Below are positions 25,017 through 33,865 of a stretch of 64,000 nucleotides of DNA, in pieces. A model generated the notes under the pieces. It made no database searches. It saw nothing but the letters and a program-made list of their open reading frames with translations, and was not told where the DNA came from. The position numbers and the translations under genes were made by a program. Where the stretch lies: NCBI GenBank assembly GCA_036268405.1, contig DATAUF010000027.1, positions 37,659 through 101,658 on the forward strand, written 5' to 3'. The DNA is from DASZTV01 sp036268405 (GTDB taxonomy: Bacteria > Actinomycetota > Actinomycetes > JAFAQI01). Within the stretch, counting starts at the first letter, position 1. Each line of letters begins with the position of its first letter.

Positions 25017-26716
25017 ACCACAGTCCTGCGGCTGTCGGGAGCGCCGAGCCGGCGCGCATCAGCGTTGACGTCATCGGTCTGCTCCTGCGAAAGGCGCTCC
25101 GCCTCGACCCGCGCGATGTACGCGGCAACCTCGGCCTCGCGGGTCTCGTCGTCCCAGCCCAGCGCGACGCCGAGCACGCGGGCCACCGCCGTGGCAGAGT
25201 CCACCCCGCGATGCGTTGTCTCGATCGAGATCCGGGTCCGGCGGGTGAGCACGTCGTCGAGGTGTAGCGCTCCCTCGTGCGTGGCGGCGTAACGGACCTC
25301 CGCCATCAGGTAGAGGCCGGCCCCGGGCACGGGCTCGAGCAAGGTCGGGTCGTCTGCCGCGGGCGCGAGAACCTCGTCGATCATCGCGCCGTGGCGACCG
25401 AGCAGATGGTCAACCCGCCAGCGGGGCAGCCCTCGTTCCAACGCGAGAGCCTCGGCCTGGTTGGCGAGGGCGTGATACCCATCGGCGCCGATCAGTGGGG
25501 TGTGCTCGGTGACGCATGGCGGGAAGTGCCGTCCCAGGTCGTCAACCGCCGCGTCAACCGCATCGCGTGCCATTAGGCGGTAGGTCGTGTACTTGCCGCC
25601 TGCGATCGACACCATGCCGCGCGGGGATCGGCTGATCGCATGCTCACGCGAAAGCTGCGACGTGTCCTCCTGCTCGCCCGACAACAGCGGACGCAGACCG
25701 GCGTACACACCGGAGATGTCCTCTCGGGTGAGTGGCACCGACAGGACCTCGTTGACGTGGCGCAGGAGATAGCCGATGTCGACGCGGCTTGCAGCTGGAT
25801 GTGCCTTGTCGTAGTTCCAGTCGTCGTCGGTGGTCCCGATGATCCAGTAGTCACCCCAAGGGATCACGAAGAGGACGGATCGTTCGGTGCGCAGGATCAG
25901 TCCGGTCTCCGAGGAGATCCGGTCGCGAGGTACGACGATGTGCACGCCCTTCGACGCGCGGACCTTGAACTCGCCGCGCGAGTCAGCGAGGCGTTGCACC
26001 TCATCCGTCCACACTCCGGTGGCATTGATCACGACACTGGTACGGACCGTCGCCGACGCTCCGGTCTCGGTGTCGCGCAGCTCGGCGCCGACGATCCGAC
26101 CACCCTCGCGCACGAAGCCGACGACTTCAGTCGAGGAACGCACGGTCGCGCCGTACGCCGCCGCAGTCCGCGCAAGAGTCAACGTGTAGCGGGCGTCGTC
26201 ACACTGTGCGTCGTAGTAGCGGACGCCGCCAACAAGCGCGTCACGACGCAGGGCGGGTGCGAGCGCCCTCGCGCCGCGGCGAGTGAGGTGCCGGTGGCGG
26301 GGCAGGGCACGCGAGCCGCCCATCGCGTCGTACAGCGCAAGCCCCGCGCCGACGTACCCGCGCTCCCAGCCGTATCGCGTCAGGGGATACAGGAACGACA
26401 CCGGCCGCACGAGGTGCGGCGCGAGGCGGGTCAGCACGAGATCGCGTTCCTTGAGCGCTTCGCGGACCAGGCCGAAGTCCATCTGCTCCAGATAGCGCAG
26501 GCCGCCGTGAAACAGCTTGCTCGACCGCGACGATGTGCCGCTGCCGATGTCACGTGCCTCAACGAGCGCGGTGGACATGCCTCGCGTCGCGGCATCCAGG
26601 GCGACCCCGCAGCCTGTGACGCCGCCGCCAACGACGAGGACATCGAAGGAGCCGCCATCCAGCGCCTTCCATGCGTCCTCGCGGGCCTGCGGGCCGAGCT
26701 GCGGCGTACCTCTCAC
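25013..26716 (-). CDS. glpD: glycerol-3-phosphate dehydrogenase/oxidase
   Basis: A 567-residue FAD enzyme that oxidises glycerol-3-phosphate to DHAP at the membrane and passes electrons to quinone. The dinucleotide-binding motif is VLVVGGGVTGCGVALDAATRG (Gly30-32), and family signatures GSGTSSRSSKLFHGGLRYLE, INATGVWTDEV and GGKYTTYRLMA follow. The length is normal. It converges with the anti-sigma gene. The next genes on the same strand upstream, a Ddn-like enzyme and a MIP channel, are close but not overlapping. Confidence 0.95.
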   Translation of the reverse strand: MRGTPQLGPQAREDAWKALDGGSFDVLVVGGGVTGCGVALDAATRGMSTALVEARDIGSGTSSRSSKLFHGGLRYLEQMDFGLVREALKERDLVLTRLAPHLVRPVSFLYPLTRYGWERGYVGAGLALYDAMGGSRALPRHRHLTRRGARALAPALRRDALVGGVRYYDAQCDDARYTLTLARTAAAYGATVRSSTEVVGFVREGGRIVGAELRDTETGASATVRTSVVINATGVWTDEVQRLADSRGEFKVRASKGVHIVVPRDRISSETGLILRTERSVLFVIPWGDYWIIGTTDDDWNYDKAHPAASRVDIGYLLRHVNEVLSVPLTREDISGVYAGLRPLLSGEQEDTSQLSREHAISRSPRGMVSIAGGKYTTYRLMARDAVDAAVDDLGRHFPPCVTEHTPLIGADGYHALANQAEALALERGLPRWRVDHLLGRHGAMIDEVLAPAADDPTLLEPVPGAGLYLMAEVRYAATHEGALHLDDVLTRRTRISIETTHRGVDSATAVARVLGVALGWDDETREAEVAAYIARVEAERLSQEQTDDVNADARRLGAPDSRRTVV

Positions 26717-26740
26717 TGCGCCGAGCCTAGGCCGTGAGGG

Positions 26741-27193
26741 TTATGCAGAGGTTGCGATGCGAAAGACCGGATGCCGTGAAGCGATCCGGTCGACCTCGGC
26801 GTCCGGCGAGTTGGCATCAACGCCGTCGAAGAAGACGCCGACCTCCGCCTTCCAACGTTTGAGGTACGCGCGGAGCACCGCCGGCTTGTCCTCGTCGGCG
26901 AGCTCGGTTGCGGTGAAGCCCTGCCGACGCCGGCCGATCAACAGCACTCCATCGCCGGCAGAGCGGAGATTGCGAACCCACTGCGTCTCACCTCGAGGCG
27001 CCACGAGGTACTGCACGCCATCGACAGTCAGCAGGTTCACCGGCGTACGCCGGGGCTCACCACTCGTGCGGCCGCGTACTTCGAGCACACGCGACCCCCA
27101 CACAGACAAACCGAGCCGGGTAAACACCTCGACGGTGGCGTTGAAGACGTGCCGGGTGAACCACCCGGGCTCCTTGTAGTGCGGCTGCGTCAT
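26741..27193 (-). CDS. deazaflavin (F420)-dependent nitroreductase-family protein
   Basis: A 150-residue split-barrel protein of the Ddn/DUF385 family. Characteristic segments are EVRGRTSGEPRRTPVNLL and QYLVAPRGETQWVRNLRSAGDG. Members use reduced F420 on quinones, aflatoxins or nitroimidazoles, but the substrate of this one cannot be told. I choose ATG 27193 (MTQPHYKEPGWF); an upstream extension to 27247 lacks family support. It lies 13 bases after the MIP channel gene, same strand. Confidence 0.85.
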   Translation of the reverse strand: MTQPHYKEPGWFTRHVFNATVEVFTRLGLSVWGSRVLEVRGRTSGEPRRTPVNLLTVDGVQYLVAPRGETQWVRNLRSAGDGVLLIGRRRQGFTATELADEDKPAVLRAYLKRWKAEVGVFFDGVDANSPDAEVDRIASRHPVFRIATSA

Positions 27194-27206
27194 ACCCACA
27201 TTGTGG

Positions 27207-27926
27207 TCACGAGGACGCCTCGACAGGGACGACGACGTTCTCGGCACCGCGTCCCGGAGCCGGATAGAGCGCGACGATCAAGGCAAGACCGACCAGGCCA
27301 CCCGCAACCTGCGCGACGACGAAGCCCGGGGTCGACGACGGTGCAATCCCGGCGAAGGTGTTGCTGAAGGCGCGTCCCACCGTCACCGCGGGGTTGGCGA
27401 ACGAGGTAGAGGAGGTGAACCAGTACGCCGCTCCGATGTAGGCCCCGACGGCCCAGGGCGTCTGACGGCTGTTGTCACTGCGCGCGAGGCTGACGATCAG
27501 CAGCACCAATCCCGCCGTCGCAACCACCTCTCCGAGCCACAGGTGCGGGTTGCTGCGGTGGTGGCTCGAGAAGCCTGCCGGCACCGCGAACATCGCGTTC
27601 GCGAGCAGCGCGCCGCAGATCGCGCCACCCACCTGTGCGCCGAGATACACAAGGACGTCTCGGCCCCGGATGCCGCTGCCACGACGACGACCGAGCAACC
27701 AGTCGATCACTGAGACGACAGGGTTGAAGTGGCCGCCGCTGACCGGGCCGAGGGCCAGGATCAGTACGGGAAGAGCCGCGGCAGTCACGACCGCGTTCTC
27801 GAACAGCTGCAGGCCGTGATCGGTGGAAAGGCGCTGCGCGGCAATCCCCGAGCCGACCACGACCGTGACGAGCAGTCCCGTGCCGAGGAACTCCGCCAGC
27901 GCGCGACGCGGGAGGTTCATGGCCAT
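27207..27926 (-). CDS. MIP-family aquaglyceroporin, probably AqpS-like arsenic channel
   Basis: A 239-residue channel with six membrane helices and two half-helix boxes: GHFNPVVS (an NPV variant of NPA) and SFANPAVTVGR, the latter followed by the selectivity-filter arginine. The start overlaps the arsR stop (TGATG). MIP channels in ars operons release trivalent arsenicals; that role is inferred from the neighbouring ArsR and ArsI. A glycerol facilitator feeding glpD, two genes downstream, is the alternative. Confidence 0.85.
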   Translation of the reverse strand: MAMNLPRRALAEFLGTGLLVTVVVGSGIAAQRLSTDHGLQLFENAVVTAAALPVLILALGPVSGGHFNPVVSVIDWLLGRRRGSGIRGRDVLVYLGAQVGGAICGALLANAMFAVPAGFSSHHRSNPHLWLGEVVATAGLVLLIVSLARSDNSRQTPWAVGAYIGAAYWFTSSTSFANPAVTVGRAFSNTFAGIAPSSTPGFVVAQVAGGLVGLALIVALYPAPGRGAENVVVPVEASS

Positions 27927-28273
27927 CAGACGCCGACGCCCGCCCGGCTGAACAAGGTGCCGACCGCGTCGAGCGCCTCGCGCTCGACGCGGTAGTAGAT
28001 CCACGTGCCGCGACGCTCGCTGCTGACCAGGCCGGACTCTCGCAGCACCTTGAGGTGATGGCTGATCGTCGGCTGCGACACCTCGAACGGACCGGTCAGG
28101 TCGCAGACGCACGTCTCACCGGCCGCCGCGATCAGCGACATCAACCGCAGCCGCACCGGATCGGCGAGCGCCTTCAACAACGCGGAAATCCGATCGGCCT
28201 GGTCGGCGCTCATCGCCTCGATCCCGATCGGCGAGCAGCAGGCGGTCTCATCGGCTTGCGACTGTTTCGACAC
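27926..28273 (-). CDS. arsR: ArsR/SmtB-family metalloregulator
   Basis: A 115-residue winged-helix repressor from a GTG at 28273. The metal-binding segment ETCVCDLTGPFEVSQPTISH carries the C-x-C pair of classical As(III)-sensing ArsR in the recognition region; an additional ACCSP lies near the N-terminus. The DNA-contacting helix is SQPTISHHLKVLRESGLV. It is divergent from arsI and immediately downstream of an operator-like repeat, so it likely represses both directions and is released by trivalent arsenic. Confidence 0.92.
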   Translation of the reverse strand: MSKQSQADETACCSPIGIEAMSADQADRISALLKALADPVRLRLMSLIAAAGETCVCDLTGPFEVSQPTISHHLKVLRESGLVSSERRGTWIYYRVEREALDAVGTLFSRAGVGV

Positions 28274-28289
28274 CTGTCTATATTGACAG
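28274..28289. promoter_or_regulatory. candidate ArsR operator
   Basis: CTGTC-TATATT-GACAG is a perfect 5-bp inverted repeat with an AT-rich 6-base centre, abutting the arsR GTG start. AT-rich islands like this in a GC-rich genome are typical of ArsR sites and could also hold the -10 element. The 48 bases beyond it lead to the arsI start. Confidence 0.6.
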
Positions 28290-28337
28290 AGATCGAATCA
28301 AGGCGCAATCTAGGCATTCCGCAACCTTGGAGTACAC

Positions 28338-28787
28338 ATGTCACGCGTACAGCTCGCCCTTCACGTCGCCGACCTCGACGCGGCCGTCGACTTCTACAGC
28401 AAGCTCTTCGACGCCACGCCCGCGAAACGGCGACCGGGCTACGCCAACTTCGCGATCGCCGAGCCGCCGCTGAAGCTCGTGCTCCTCGAGGGCGCCCCCG
28501 GCGACCCCACGGTGATGGACCATCTCGGTGTCGAGGTTGCCAGCGCGGATGACGTCGCGAGCGCAACCCGACGCCTCTCGGACGTCGGGCTGACCACGGA
28601 CGTGGAAGACGGAACGACCTGTTGCTATGCCGTGCAGGACAAGGTCTGGGTCAGCGGGCCCGGCGCGGAACCGTGGGAGATATACACCGTCCTCAGCGAC
28701 GACCGCCCCGATCTCGAGGGCATCCGTGACCTCGAGCTGTCGGCGGTCGGCGGAGACGGGCGATGCTGCGGCGGCGACTGCGGTTGA
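28338..28787 (+). CDS. arsI: ArsI/CadI-family C-As lyase (VOC fold)
   Basis: A 149-residue vicinal-oxygen-chelate protein of the ArsI family, which demethylates trivalent organoarsenicals using Fe(II). Candidate metal ligands are His9, His62 and Glu114 at near-canonical spacing, and the vicinal pair Cys95-Cys96 (TTCCYAV) matches the substrate-binding cysteines of ArsI. The C-terminus ends RCCGGDCG, a further cysteine cluster. It is transcribed divergently from arsR across a 64-base promoter region. No arsenate reductase gene is visible in the window. Confidence 0.85.
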   Translation: MSRVQLALHVADLDAAVDFYSKLFDATPAKRRPGYANFAIAEPPLKLVLLEGAPGDPTVMDHLGVEVASADDVASATRRLSDVGLTTDVEDGTTCCYAVQDKVWVSGPGAEPWEIYTVLSDDRPDLEGIRDLELSAVGGDGRCCGGDCG

Positions 28788-28811
28788 ACCAACCGCTTTG
28801 CGCCGGACAAG

Positions 28812-28887
28812 TGGAGCCGCCTTGGAGAATCGAACTCCAGACCTATTCATTACGAGTGAATCGCTCTACCGACTGAGCTAAGGCGGC
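28812..28887 (-). tRNA. tRNA-Thr (anticodon CGU)
   Basis: Read on the minus strand the sequence folds as a tRNA: acceptor GCCGCCT/AGGCGGC, D-arm TTAGCTCAGTCGGTAGAGC, anticodon loop CTCGTAA (anticodon CGT, reading ACG), and T-arm GGAGTTCGATTCTCC. The discriminator is T and a CCA end is encoded at 28812-28814. Confidence 0.93.
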
Positions 28888-28889
28888 GT

Positions 28890-28905
28890 GCGCCGCGGGC
28901 GGCGC
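28890..28905. terminator. short GC hairpin upstream of the tRNA
   Basis: GCGCCGC (28890-28896) pairs with GCGGCGC (28899-28905) around two bases, between the lipoprotein gene stop (28939) and the tRNA 5' end. It may end the upstream transcript. Confidence 0.35.
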
Positions 28906-28938
28906 AACGGCGGAAAGTCTAGCCGGACCCATCACGGC

Positions 28939-30441
28939 CTAGTGGCAGACAGTTCCGGCCTTTGGCGGCTGCAGACGCAGCACGTAGGCCGACACGGCGG
29001 CGTCCACACAGGCGTCCCTGTCGATGTAAGCAGTGTGGCCGTCCCCGTCGTGGGTCAGCAGTACTCCGGAGGACAGCTGCTGCGCCAGAGCCTGCGCCCA
29101 CACGAAAGGTGTCGCCGGATCCCGCGTCGTGCCGATCACCAGGATCGGGGGCGCGCCGGGAGCGCTCACCGCATGTGTCGGCTCGACGGGCGGCACCCGC
29201 CAGAACGCACAGGGCAGGGATCCGTACTCGATGGCAGCACCGAAATGCGGTGCGACCTTCGCGAACTTCGCGGCGTTCTTCTCGTACGCCGACACAGACT
29301 GTGGTGCGGGGCGGTCGATGCAGTTGATCGCCATGTTCGACTCGATGAGATTGCTGTACGTGCCGTTGTTGTTCCGCTCGGTCAGCGAGTCCGCGAACAA
29401 CAGCACTCCGGCGCCGTTGCCATCCTTGGCGGCTCCGAGCACGGTCTGCAGCTCCGACCAGTCACTGGTCGAGTAGAGCCCCGCGGCCAAGCCTTCGAAC
29501 AGCTCACCTGCGCCGACGACGCGCCCGCTCGAGGTGAGCGGGTGTGCGGTGACCTGCGCGATCATCGCGTTGAGCCCGCTCATCGCCGCACTGTCGGTCG
29601 ACCCGAACGGGCAGTGCCCCGAGTGCACGCAGAACGCCATGAAGTCGCCCAGGTCGGTCTCGAACCCGGTCGCCTGTACGAGGTTCGCGGCCGTCGATGA
29701 CTCGTCGGGGTTGAGAGCACCGTCGAGCACCATCGCCCGGATGTGCGTCGGGAACAGCTCGGCGTACTTCGCACCGAGGTAGGTGCCGTACGACGCGCCG
29801 TAGTAGGTCAGCTTCTTGTCTCCGAGGACGGCGCGCAGCACATCCATGTCACGCGCCTGGTCCTTGGTGCCGACGTGTTCGAGGTAGTTGCCGTTGCGGC
29901 GGTAGCAGGCGTCGGCGAACTGCTTGCTCGCCTTGATCACGGTGGCCTGCTGCGCCGGAGTCGTCGGATCCGGGTTGAGGTTCACGTACGTGTCGAGCTG
30001 CTTGGAGCTCAGACAGCGGATCGGATCGGACGCACCGACCCCGCGCGGATCGAACGACACCAGGTCGAAGTGCGTCGTGAGCTGCTTGAAGACGTCCGAC
30101 GCCTGCACGACGAAGTCGACACCGGAAGCACCAGGGCCACCGGGGTTCACGATCAGCGACCCCTGCGACTTACCACTCGCCTTCTCGCGGATAACGGCGA
30201 TGTGAAGCTTTCGTCCCGCCGGCTTCGTGTAGATCTCAGGCACGAGAAGCGTCGAGCACTGCAGCCCGTCGTGACAGGAGTGCCAGGCAAGGTGCTGGCG
30301 CTTGTACGTCGCGAGAGTCACCGAGCCGTTGCGGCTCGGCGAAAGCGTGGTCGCGGTCGTCACCGACGGCGCCGGCGAGGAGGACGAGCCCACGGCGGAG
30401 CACCCGACAAGTGAGGAGCCGCCGACAAGGACGGCGACCAA
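28939..30441 (-). CDS. secreted TAP-like alpha/beta hydrolase (peptidase S33 type), lipoprotein
   Basis: A ~500-residue exported hydrolase related to Streptomyces tripeptidyl aminopeptidases. The nucleophile elbow is YYGASYGTYLGAKYAELF (GxSxG), the oxyanion region VNPGGPGASGVDFVV, and the C-terminal TAP-like domain ends LLTHDGDGHTAYIDRDACVDAAV with the catalytic His. The lipobox is SSLVGC. The only conventional start is TTG at 30441, but that leaves no basic n-region; an in-frame ATC at 30462 lies six bases behind GAGGAG and would give a textbook signal peptide I/M-RTTTAALVAVLV. I keep the TTG coordinate but suspect the ATC. Confidence 0.88.
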   Translation of the reverse strand: MVAVLVGGSSLVGCSAVGSSSSPAPSVTTATTLSPSRNGSVTLATYKRQHLAWHSCHDGLQCSTLLVPEIYTKPAGRKLHIAVIREKASGKSQGSLIVNPGGPGASGVDFVVQASDVFKQLTTHFDLVSFDPRGVGASDPIRCLSSKQLDTYVNLNPDPTTPAQQATVIKASKQFADACYRRNGNYLEHVGTKDQARDMDVLRAVLGDKKLTYYGASYGTYLGAKYAELFPTHIRAMVLDGALNPDESSTAANLVQATGFETDLGDFMAFCVHSGHCPFGSTDSAAMSGLNAMIAQVTAHPLTSSGRVVGAGELFEGLAAGLYSTSDWSELQTVLGAAKDGNGAGVLLFADSLTERNNNGTYSNLIESNMAINCIDRPAPQSVSAYEKNAAKFAKVAPHFGAAIEYGSLPCAFWRVPPVEPTHAVSAPGAPPILVIGTTRDPATPFVWAQALAQQLSSGVLLTHDGDGHTAYIDRDACVDAAVSAYVLRLQPPKAGTVCH

Positions 30442-30533
30442 AGCTGCGGTCGTGGTGCGGATGGCGGGCTCCTCAGCAACGCGCCACGAATCGGCGCTCT
30501 GCTACGAGCGTATGGGCGCTGGAAGCGCAGTAT

Positions 30534-31697
30534 CTATGGCACGCGGAGCGTGACGCACATCGCCTCCACAGCCAGCAGGGGCGCGACGTTCCCGTCGATG
30601 GCCTCACGCGCGTCGAGGATCGCCTGGATTCGACGCAGCGTCGCCTCCGGCCCGTCGGCGGCCGCGAGCTCTCGTAGCGACGCGACGAGATCGGTGTTGA
30701 TCAGGTCGACGTCTGCCCCCAGCTGCAGCACGAGAACGTCCCGATAGAACGCCGCCAGGTCGACAAGTGCACGGTCAAGCACGTCGCGCTGGGTCCGCGT
30801 CGCGCGGGAGCGCTGCCGCTTCTCGAGCTCGGAGATCGCGCCGGCGACCCCTCGCGGCTTCACCATCCCCGGTTCGCCGGTGTCGCCGTAGGACTGCCGC
30901 AACGCAGACTTCTCGTCGGAGTCCAGCAGCTCGCTGACAGAGACCGCCTCGGCCTTGGCGGCGTCGACGAGCGAGGCAGCTGCCGCGAAGCAACCGCCGA
31001 CAGAGGAGACCTGCATCGGCACCGTGAGCACCTCGCGCCGCCGGGCGGAGGCCTCGTGATCGGTCGCGAGCCGCCTCGCCCGGCCGATGTGCCCCTGGGC
31101 CGCTCGCGCGGCGAACCCGGCCATGTCGGCGTCGATACCCTCCGACGCGAGGTACGCCGCGACGGCGTCGTACGGCGGAACCCGCAGCGGGACCACCCGG
31201 CAGCGCGAGCGGATCGTCGGCAGCAGGTCGTCGGCTGACGGCGCGCACAACAACCACACGCCGCGCGGCGGAGGCTCTTCGAGAGCCTTGAGCAACGCGT
31301 TGAGCGCCTGCTCGGTGAAACGGTCGGCGTCCTCGACGATCGTGACCTGCCACCGTCCACGCGTCGGAGCGAGCGCACAGCGGGCTACCAGTGCACGAGT
31401 CTCAGCGACGCTGTAGGACAGCCCGGTCGGGGTGACGATCTCGATGTCCGCGTGGCTTCCGACCATCGCGGTGCGACATTCATGACAGGTGCCGCAACCC
31501 CCGTCCGGACACTGCAGCGCCGCACCGAAAGCGCGCGCCGCCACCGAGCGGCCCGACCCCGGCGGCCCCGTGAACAACCAGGCATGTGTCATCCCGACAC
31601 CCTCGCCGCCGGCGATCACCTCGCGCGCTGCCGCGACCGCACCGGTCAGCTGCGCCACGACCCGGTCCTGACCGACGAGATCGTCGAAGACGCTCAC
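30534..31697 (-). CDS. holB: DNA polymerase III subunit delta'
   Basis: A 387-residue clamp-loader subunit. The P-loop is degenerate (TGPPGSGRSVAA, Lys replaced by Arg), as expected for delta', which does not hydrolyse ATP. A zinc module CPDGGCGTCHEC follows, and the SRC motif occurs in TIRSRCRVVPL. It opens the sliding clamp together with delta and gamma/tau during replication. The ATG overlaps the tmk stop (ATGA). Confidence 0.93.
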   Translation of the reverse strand: MSVFDDLVGQDRVVAQLTGAVAAAREVIAGGEGVGMTHAWLFTGPPGSGRSVAARAFGAALQCPDGGCGTCHECRTAMVGSHADIEIVTPTGLSYSVAETRALVARCALAPTRGRWQVTIVEDADRFTEQALNALLKALEEPPPRGVWLLCAPSADDLLPTIRSRCRVVPLRVPPYDAVAAYLASEGIDADMAGFAARAAQGHIGRARRLATDHEASARRREVLTVPMQVSSVGGCFAAAASLVDAAKAEAVSVSELLDSDEKSALRQSYGDTGEPGMVKPRGVAGAISELEKRQRSRATRTQRDVLDRALVDLAAFYRDVLVLQLGADVDLINTDLVASLRELAAADGPEATLRRIQAILDAREAIDGNVAPLLAVEAMCVTLRVP

Positions 31698-33835
31698 TTC
31701 GGAGCTCCGGCGGCATCACGGGCTCGCGACCTTCGCTTGGCGCTCGTGGCGGCGGTCGAAGTGACCTTCGACAGCAGCACCGCGAGCCGCTGGCGGACCG
31801 CGATCTGGATCTGGTCGGCTTCGCCGGTCGCGTCGAGCACGAGATAGCGATCCCGGCCGTGCGCCGCCAGCTGTAAGAACATCGCGCGCACCCGGCGGTG
31901 GAACGCCACACTCTCGTCCTCGAGCCGATCCGAGGGTCCACCGCGGCGGCGCAGTCCGACCTCGGGCGCGACATCGAGTACGACGGTGAGGTCGGGAAGC
32001 AACGCAGCGGACGCCCACGTCGACAGCCGCCGAACCTCGCCCTCGGGCAGCGCCCGCCCGGCCCCCTGATATGCCAGCGACGAGTCGATGTAGCGATCGG
32101 TGATGACGACCGCGCCACGCTCCAGCGCAGGTCGCACGACCTCGGAGACGTGTTGGGCGCGATCCGCGGCGTACAGCAGCGCCTCCGCGACCGGGCTCAG
32201 CTCGGCGGACTGGCGGTCCAACAGGACCTGACGAAGCCGGGCGCCGATCGCGGTCGCGCCCGGCTCGAAGGTGACGATCACCTCGTAGCCACTTGCCCGC
32301 AGGTCTTCGGCTAACAGCTGCACCTGGGTGGACTTGCCGGCTCCTTCGCCGCCCTCGAACGCGATGAACAGCCCGGCCTCGGTGCCGCGACCGAGCTGGG
32401 GCTTGTGTCGCCGCACGACGGCGTAGAGGTCGGCACGCAGCGGCACGTCTGGGCGGTCGTCCATCAGCCGGTAGGAGATGACGCCGAGCAGCACCGACAG
32501 CAGTCCCGCGGCGAACAACGTGATCGTCACTCCGTCGAGACGAATCCTCGCATCGGAGACAACGACCACGTGCTGCCCGATCAAACCTGCGGAGGCGGGG
32601 GCGGCAACGACCATCGCGAGCAGCACAAGCCGCATCAGGTTGTAGATGAATGCGAACGTCCTGCCACGCAGCTCATCGCTGACCTCAGAGCCGACCAGCG
32701 TCAGCGAAACGACCCACACCAGCCCGGCCCAGAACCCCATGCCCGCCGTGGCAAGGATGGCAAGCGCCAAGTTGGGCAGGACCGCGTCGATCGACAGCGT
32801 GATGCCGCTGGCAATGATTCCGAGGCCGACAACGCGTCGACGGGACAGGCTGCCGATCACACGCGGTCCGAGGAACATGCCCGCGGCGAGTCCGACGAAG
32901 ACGGTGCCGAACAGCGTGCCGTAGGCCGCCTCGCCACCCTTGAGGTCGACGGCAAATGCCTGCGACAGCCCGATGACCGCGGCACCCGCACCGGTCGCCC
33001 CGCTGATCCCGAGGATGAGTCCCTTGAGCCAGGGATGCTGGGCCAGGAATCGGATCCCCTCGGTGATCGACTGCCACAGCCCGACCTGCTCGCCGTGCGC
33101 CTTCTCGGGGTCGCTTGAAGGGCGCGCCCCGGAGATCTCGCGCAGATTGATGATCGTGATCGCCGACACGAGGAAGGTCAGGGCGTCGATGTAGAGCGCG
33201 AGGTTGATCGGGTTGGTGCGGAACCAGTGGAAGTTGTGCGCGAGGACCCGGTTCACGAAGGACAACGCGGTGAACAGCGCGGCGGCGACCGCACCGAAGC
33301 CGTACGTCGTCACGAGGCTGAGCTGGTTGGCGGTCTCGAGCCGCTCCCGCGGGACGAGGTTGGGAATCGATGCTTCCTTAGCCGGGATCCAGAACAGGCT
33401 GTTGCACTCGATCAGGAACGTCGCGACGAACAGCCACCACAACGTCAGATGCAATGGGATCGACAAGAACAACAAGAACCGCAACAAGTCCGTGATCACC
33501 ATCGTCGTACGCCGATTGACGCGATCGGCGAACGCTCCGGCGACCGGCCCGATCACGACGGCGGGAAGCAGCCGCACGAAGATGACACCCGCTACGGCAT
33601 AGAGCTGGTGGGAGTACGACGTGGTCAGCTGGTACGCCAGGGACGTGGTCGCGAGGAAGCCGAGCCAGTCGCCGAGGCTCGACAGCGAAAGTGAGATCCA
33701 GAGCATGCGGAACGGCCGGATCGCCAGCACGGTGCGAAGCTCGCGCTCGCGAGGCGGCGCCGCCGCGACCTCGCCGAGACCGCGCACATGTGCCCCGTTA
33801 CGGAACAGCCGACGTGGTCGTGGCATAGCGCACAC
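31694..33835 (-). CDS. tmk: MFS transporter-thymidylate kinase fusion
   Basis: A 713-residue two-part protein. Residues ~40-465 form a 12-helix MFS_3-type transporter (DLLRFLLFLSIP, FLIECNSLFWIPAKEASIPN). Residues 488-713 are a complete dTMP kinase: P-loop FEGGEGAGKST, FEPGATAIGARLR, the DRYIDSSLAYQG motif, and the LID RRRGGPSDRLE, then a basic tail. dTMP kinase is essential for dTTP synthesis. Such fusions are known in Streptomyces. Its transporter substrate is unknown. It overlaps holB and lies downstream of topA across element R2. Confidence 0.93.
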   Translation of the reverse strand: MCAMPRPRRLFRNGAHVRGLGEVAAAPPRERELRTVLAIRPFRMLWISLSLSSLGDWLGFLATTSLAYQLTTSYSHQLYAVAGVIFVRLLPAVVIGPVAGAFADRVNRRTTMVITDLLRFLLFLSIPLHLTLWWLFVATFLIECNSLFWIPAKEASIPNLVPRERLETANQLSLVTTYGFGAVAAALFTALSFVNRVLAHNFHWFRTNPINLALYIDALTFLVSAITIINLREISGARPSSDPEKAHGEQVGLWQSITEGIRFLAQHPWLKGLILGISGATGAGAAVIGLSQAFAVDLKGGEAAYGTLFGTVFVGLAAGMFLGPRVIGSLSRRRVVGLGIIASGITLSIDAVLPNLALAILATAGMGFWAGLVWVVSLTLVGSEVSDELRGRTFAFIYNLMRLVLLAMVVAAPASAGLIGQHVVVVSDARIRLDGVTITLFAAGLLSVLLGVISYRLMDDRPDVPLRADLYAVVRRHKPQLGRGTEAGLFIAFEGGEGAGKSTQVQLLAEDLRASGYEVIVTFEPGATAIGARLRQVLLDRQSAELSPVAEALLYAADRAQHVSEVVRPALERGAVVITDRYIDSSLAYQGAGRALPEGEVRRLSTWASAALLPDLTVVLDVAPEVGLRRRGGPSDRLEDESVAFHRRVRAMFLQLAAHGRDRYLVLDATGEADQIQIAVRQRLAVLLSKVTSTAATSAKRRSRARDAAGAPK

Positions 33836-33865
33836 ACGCTATCGACCCGATACGTCGGTGCCGAA

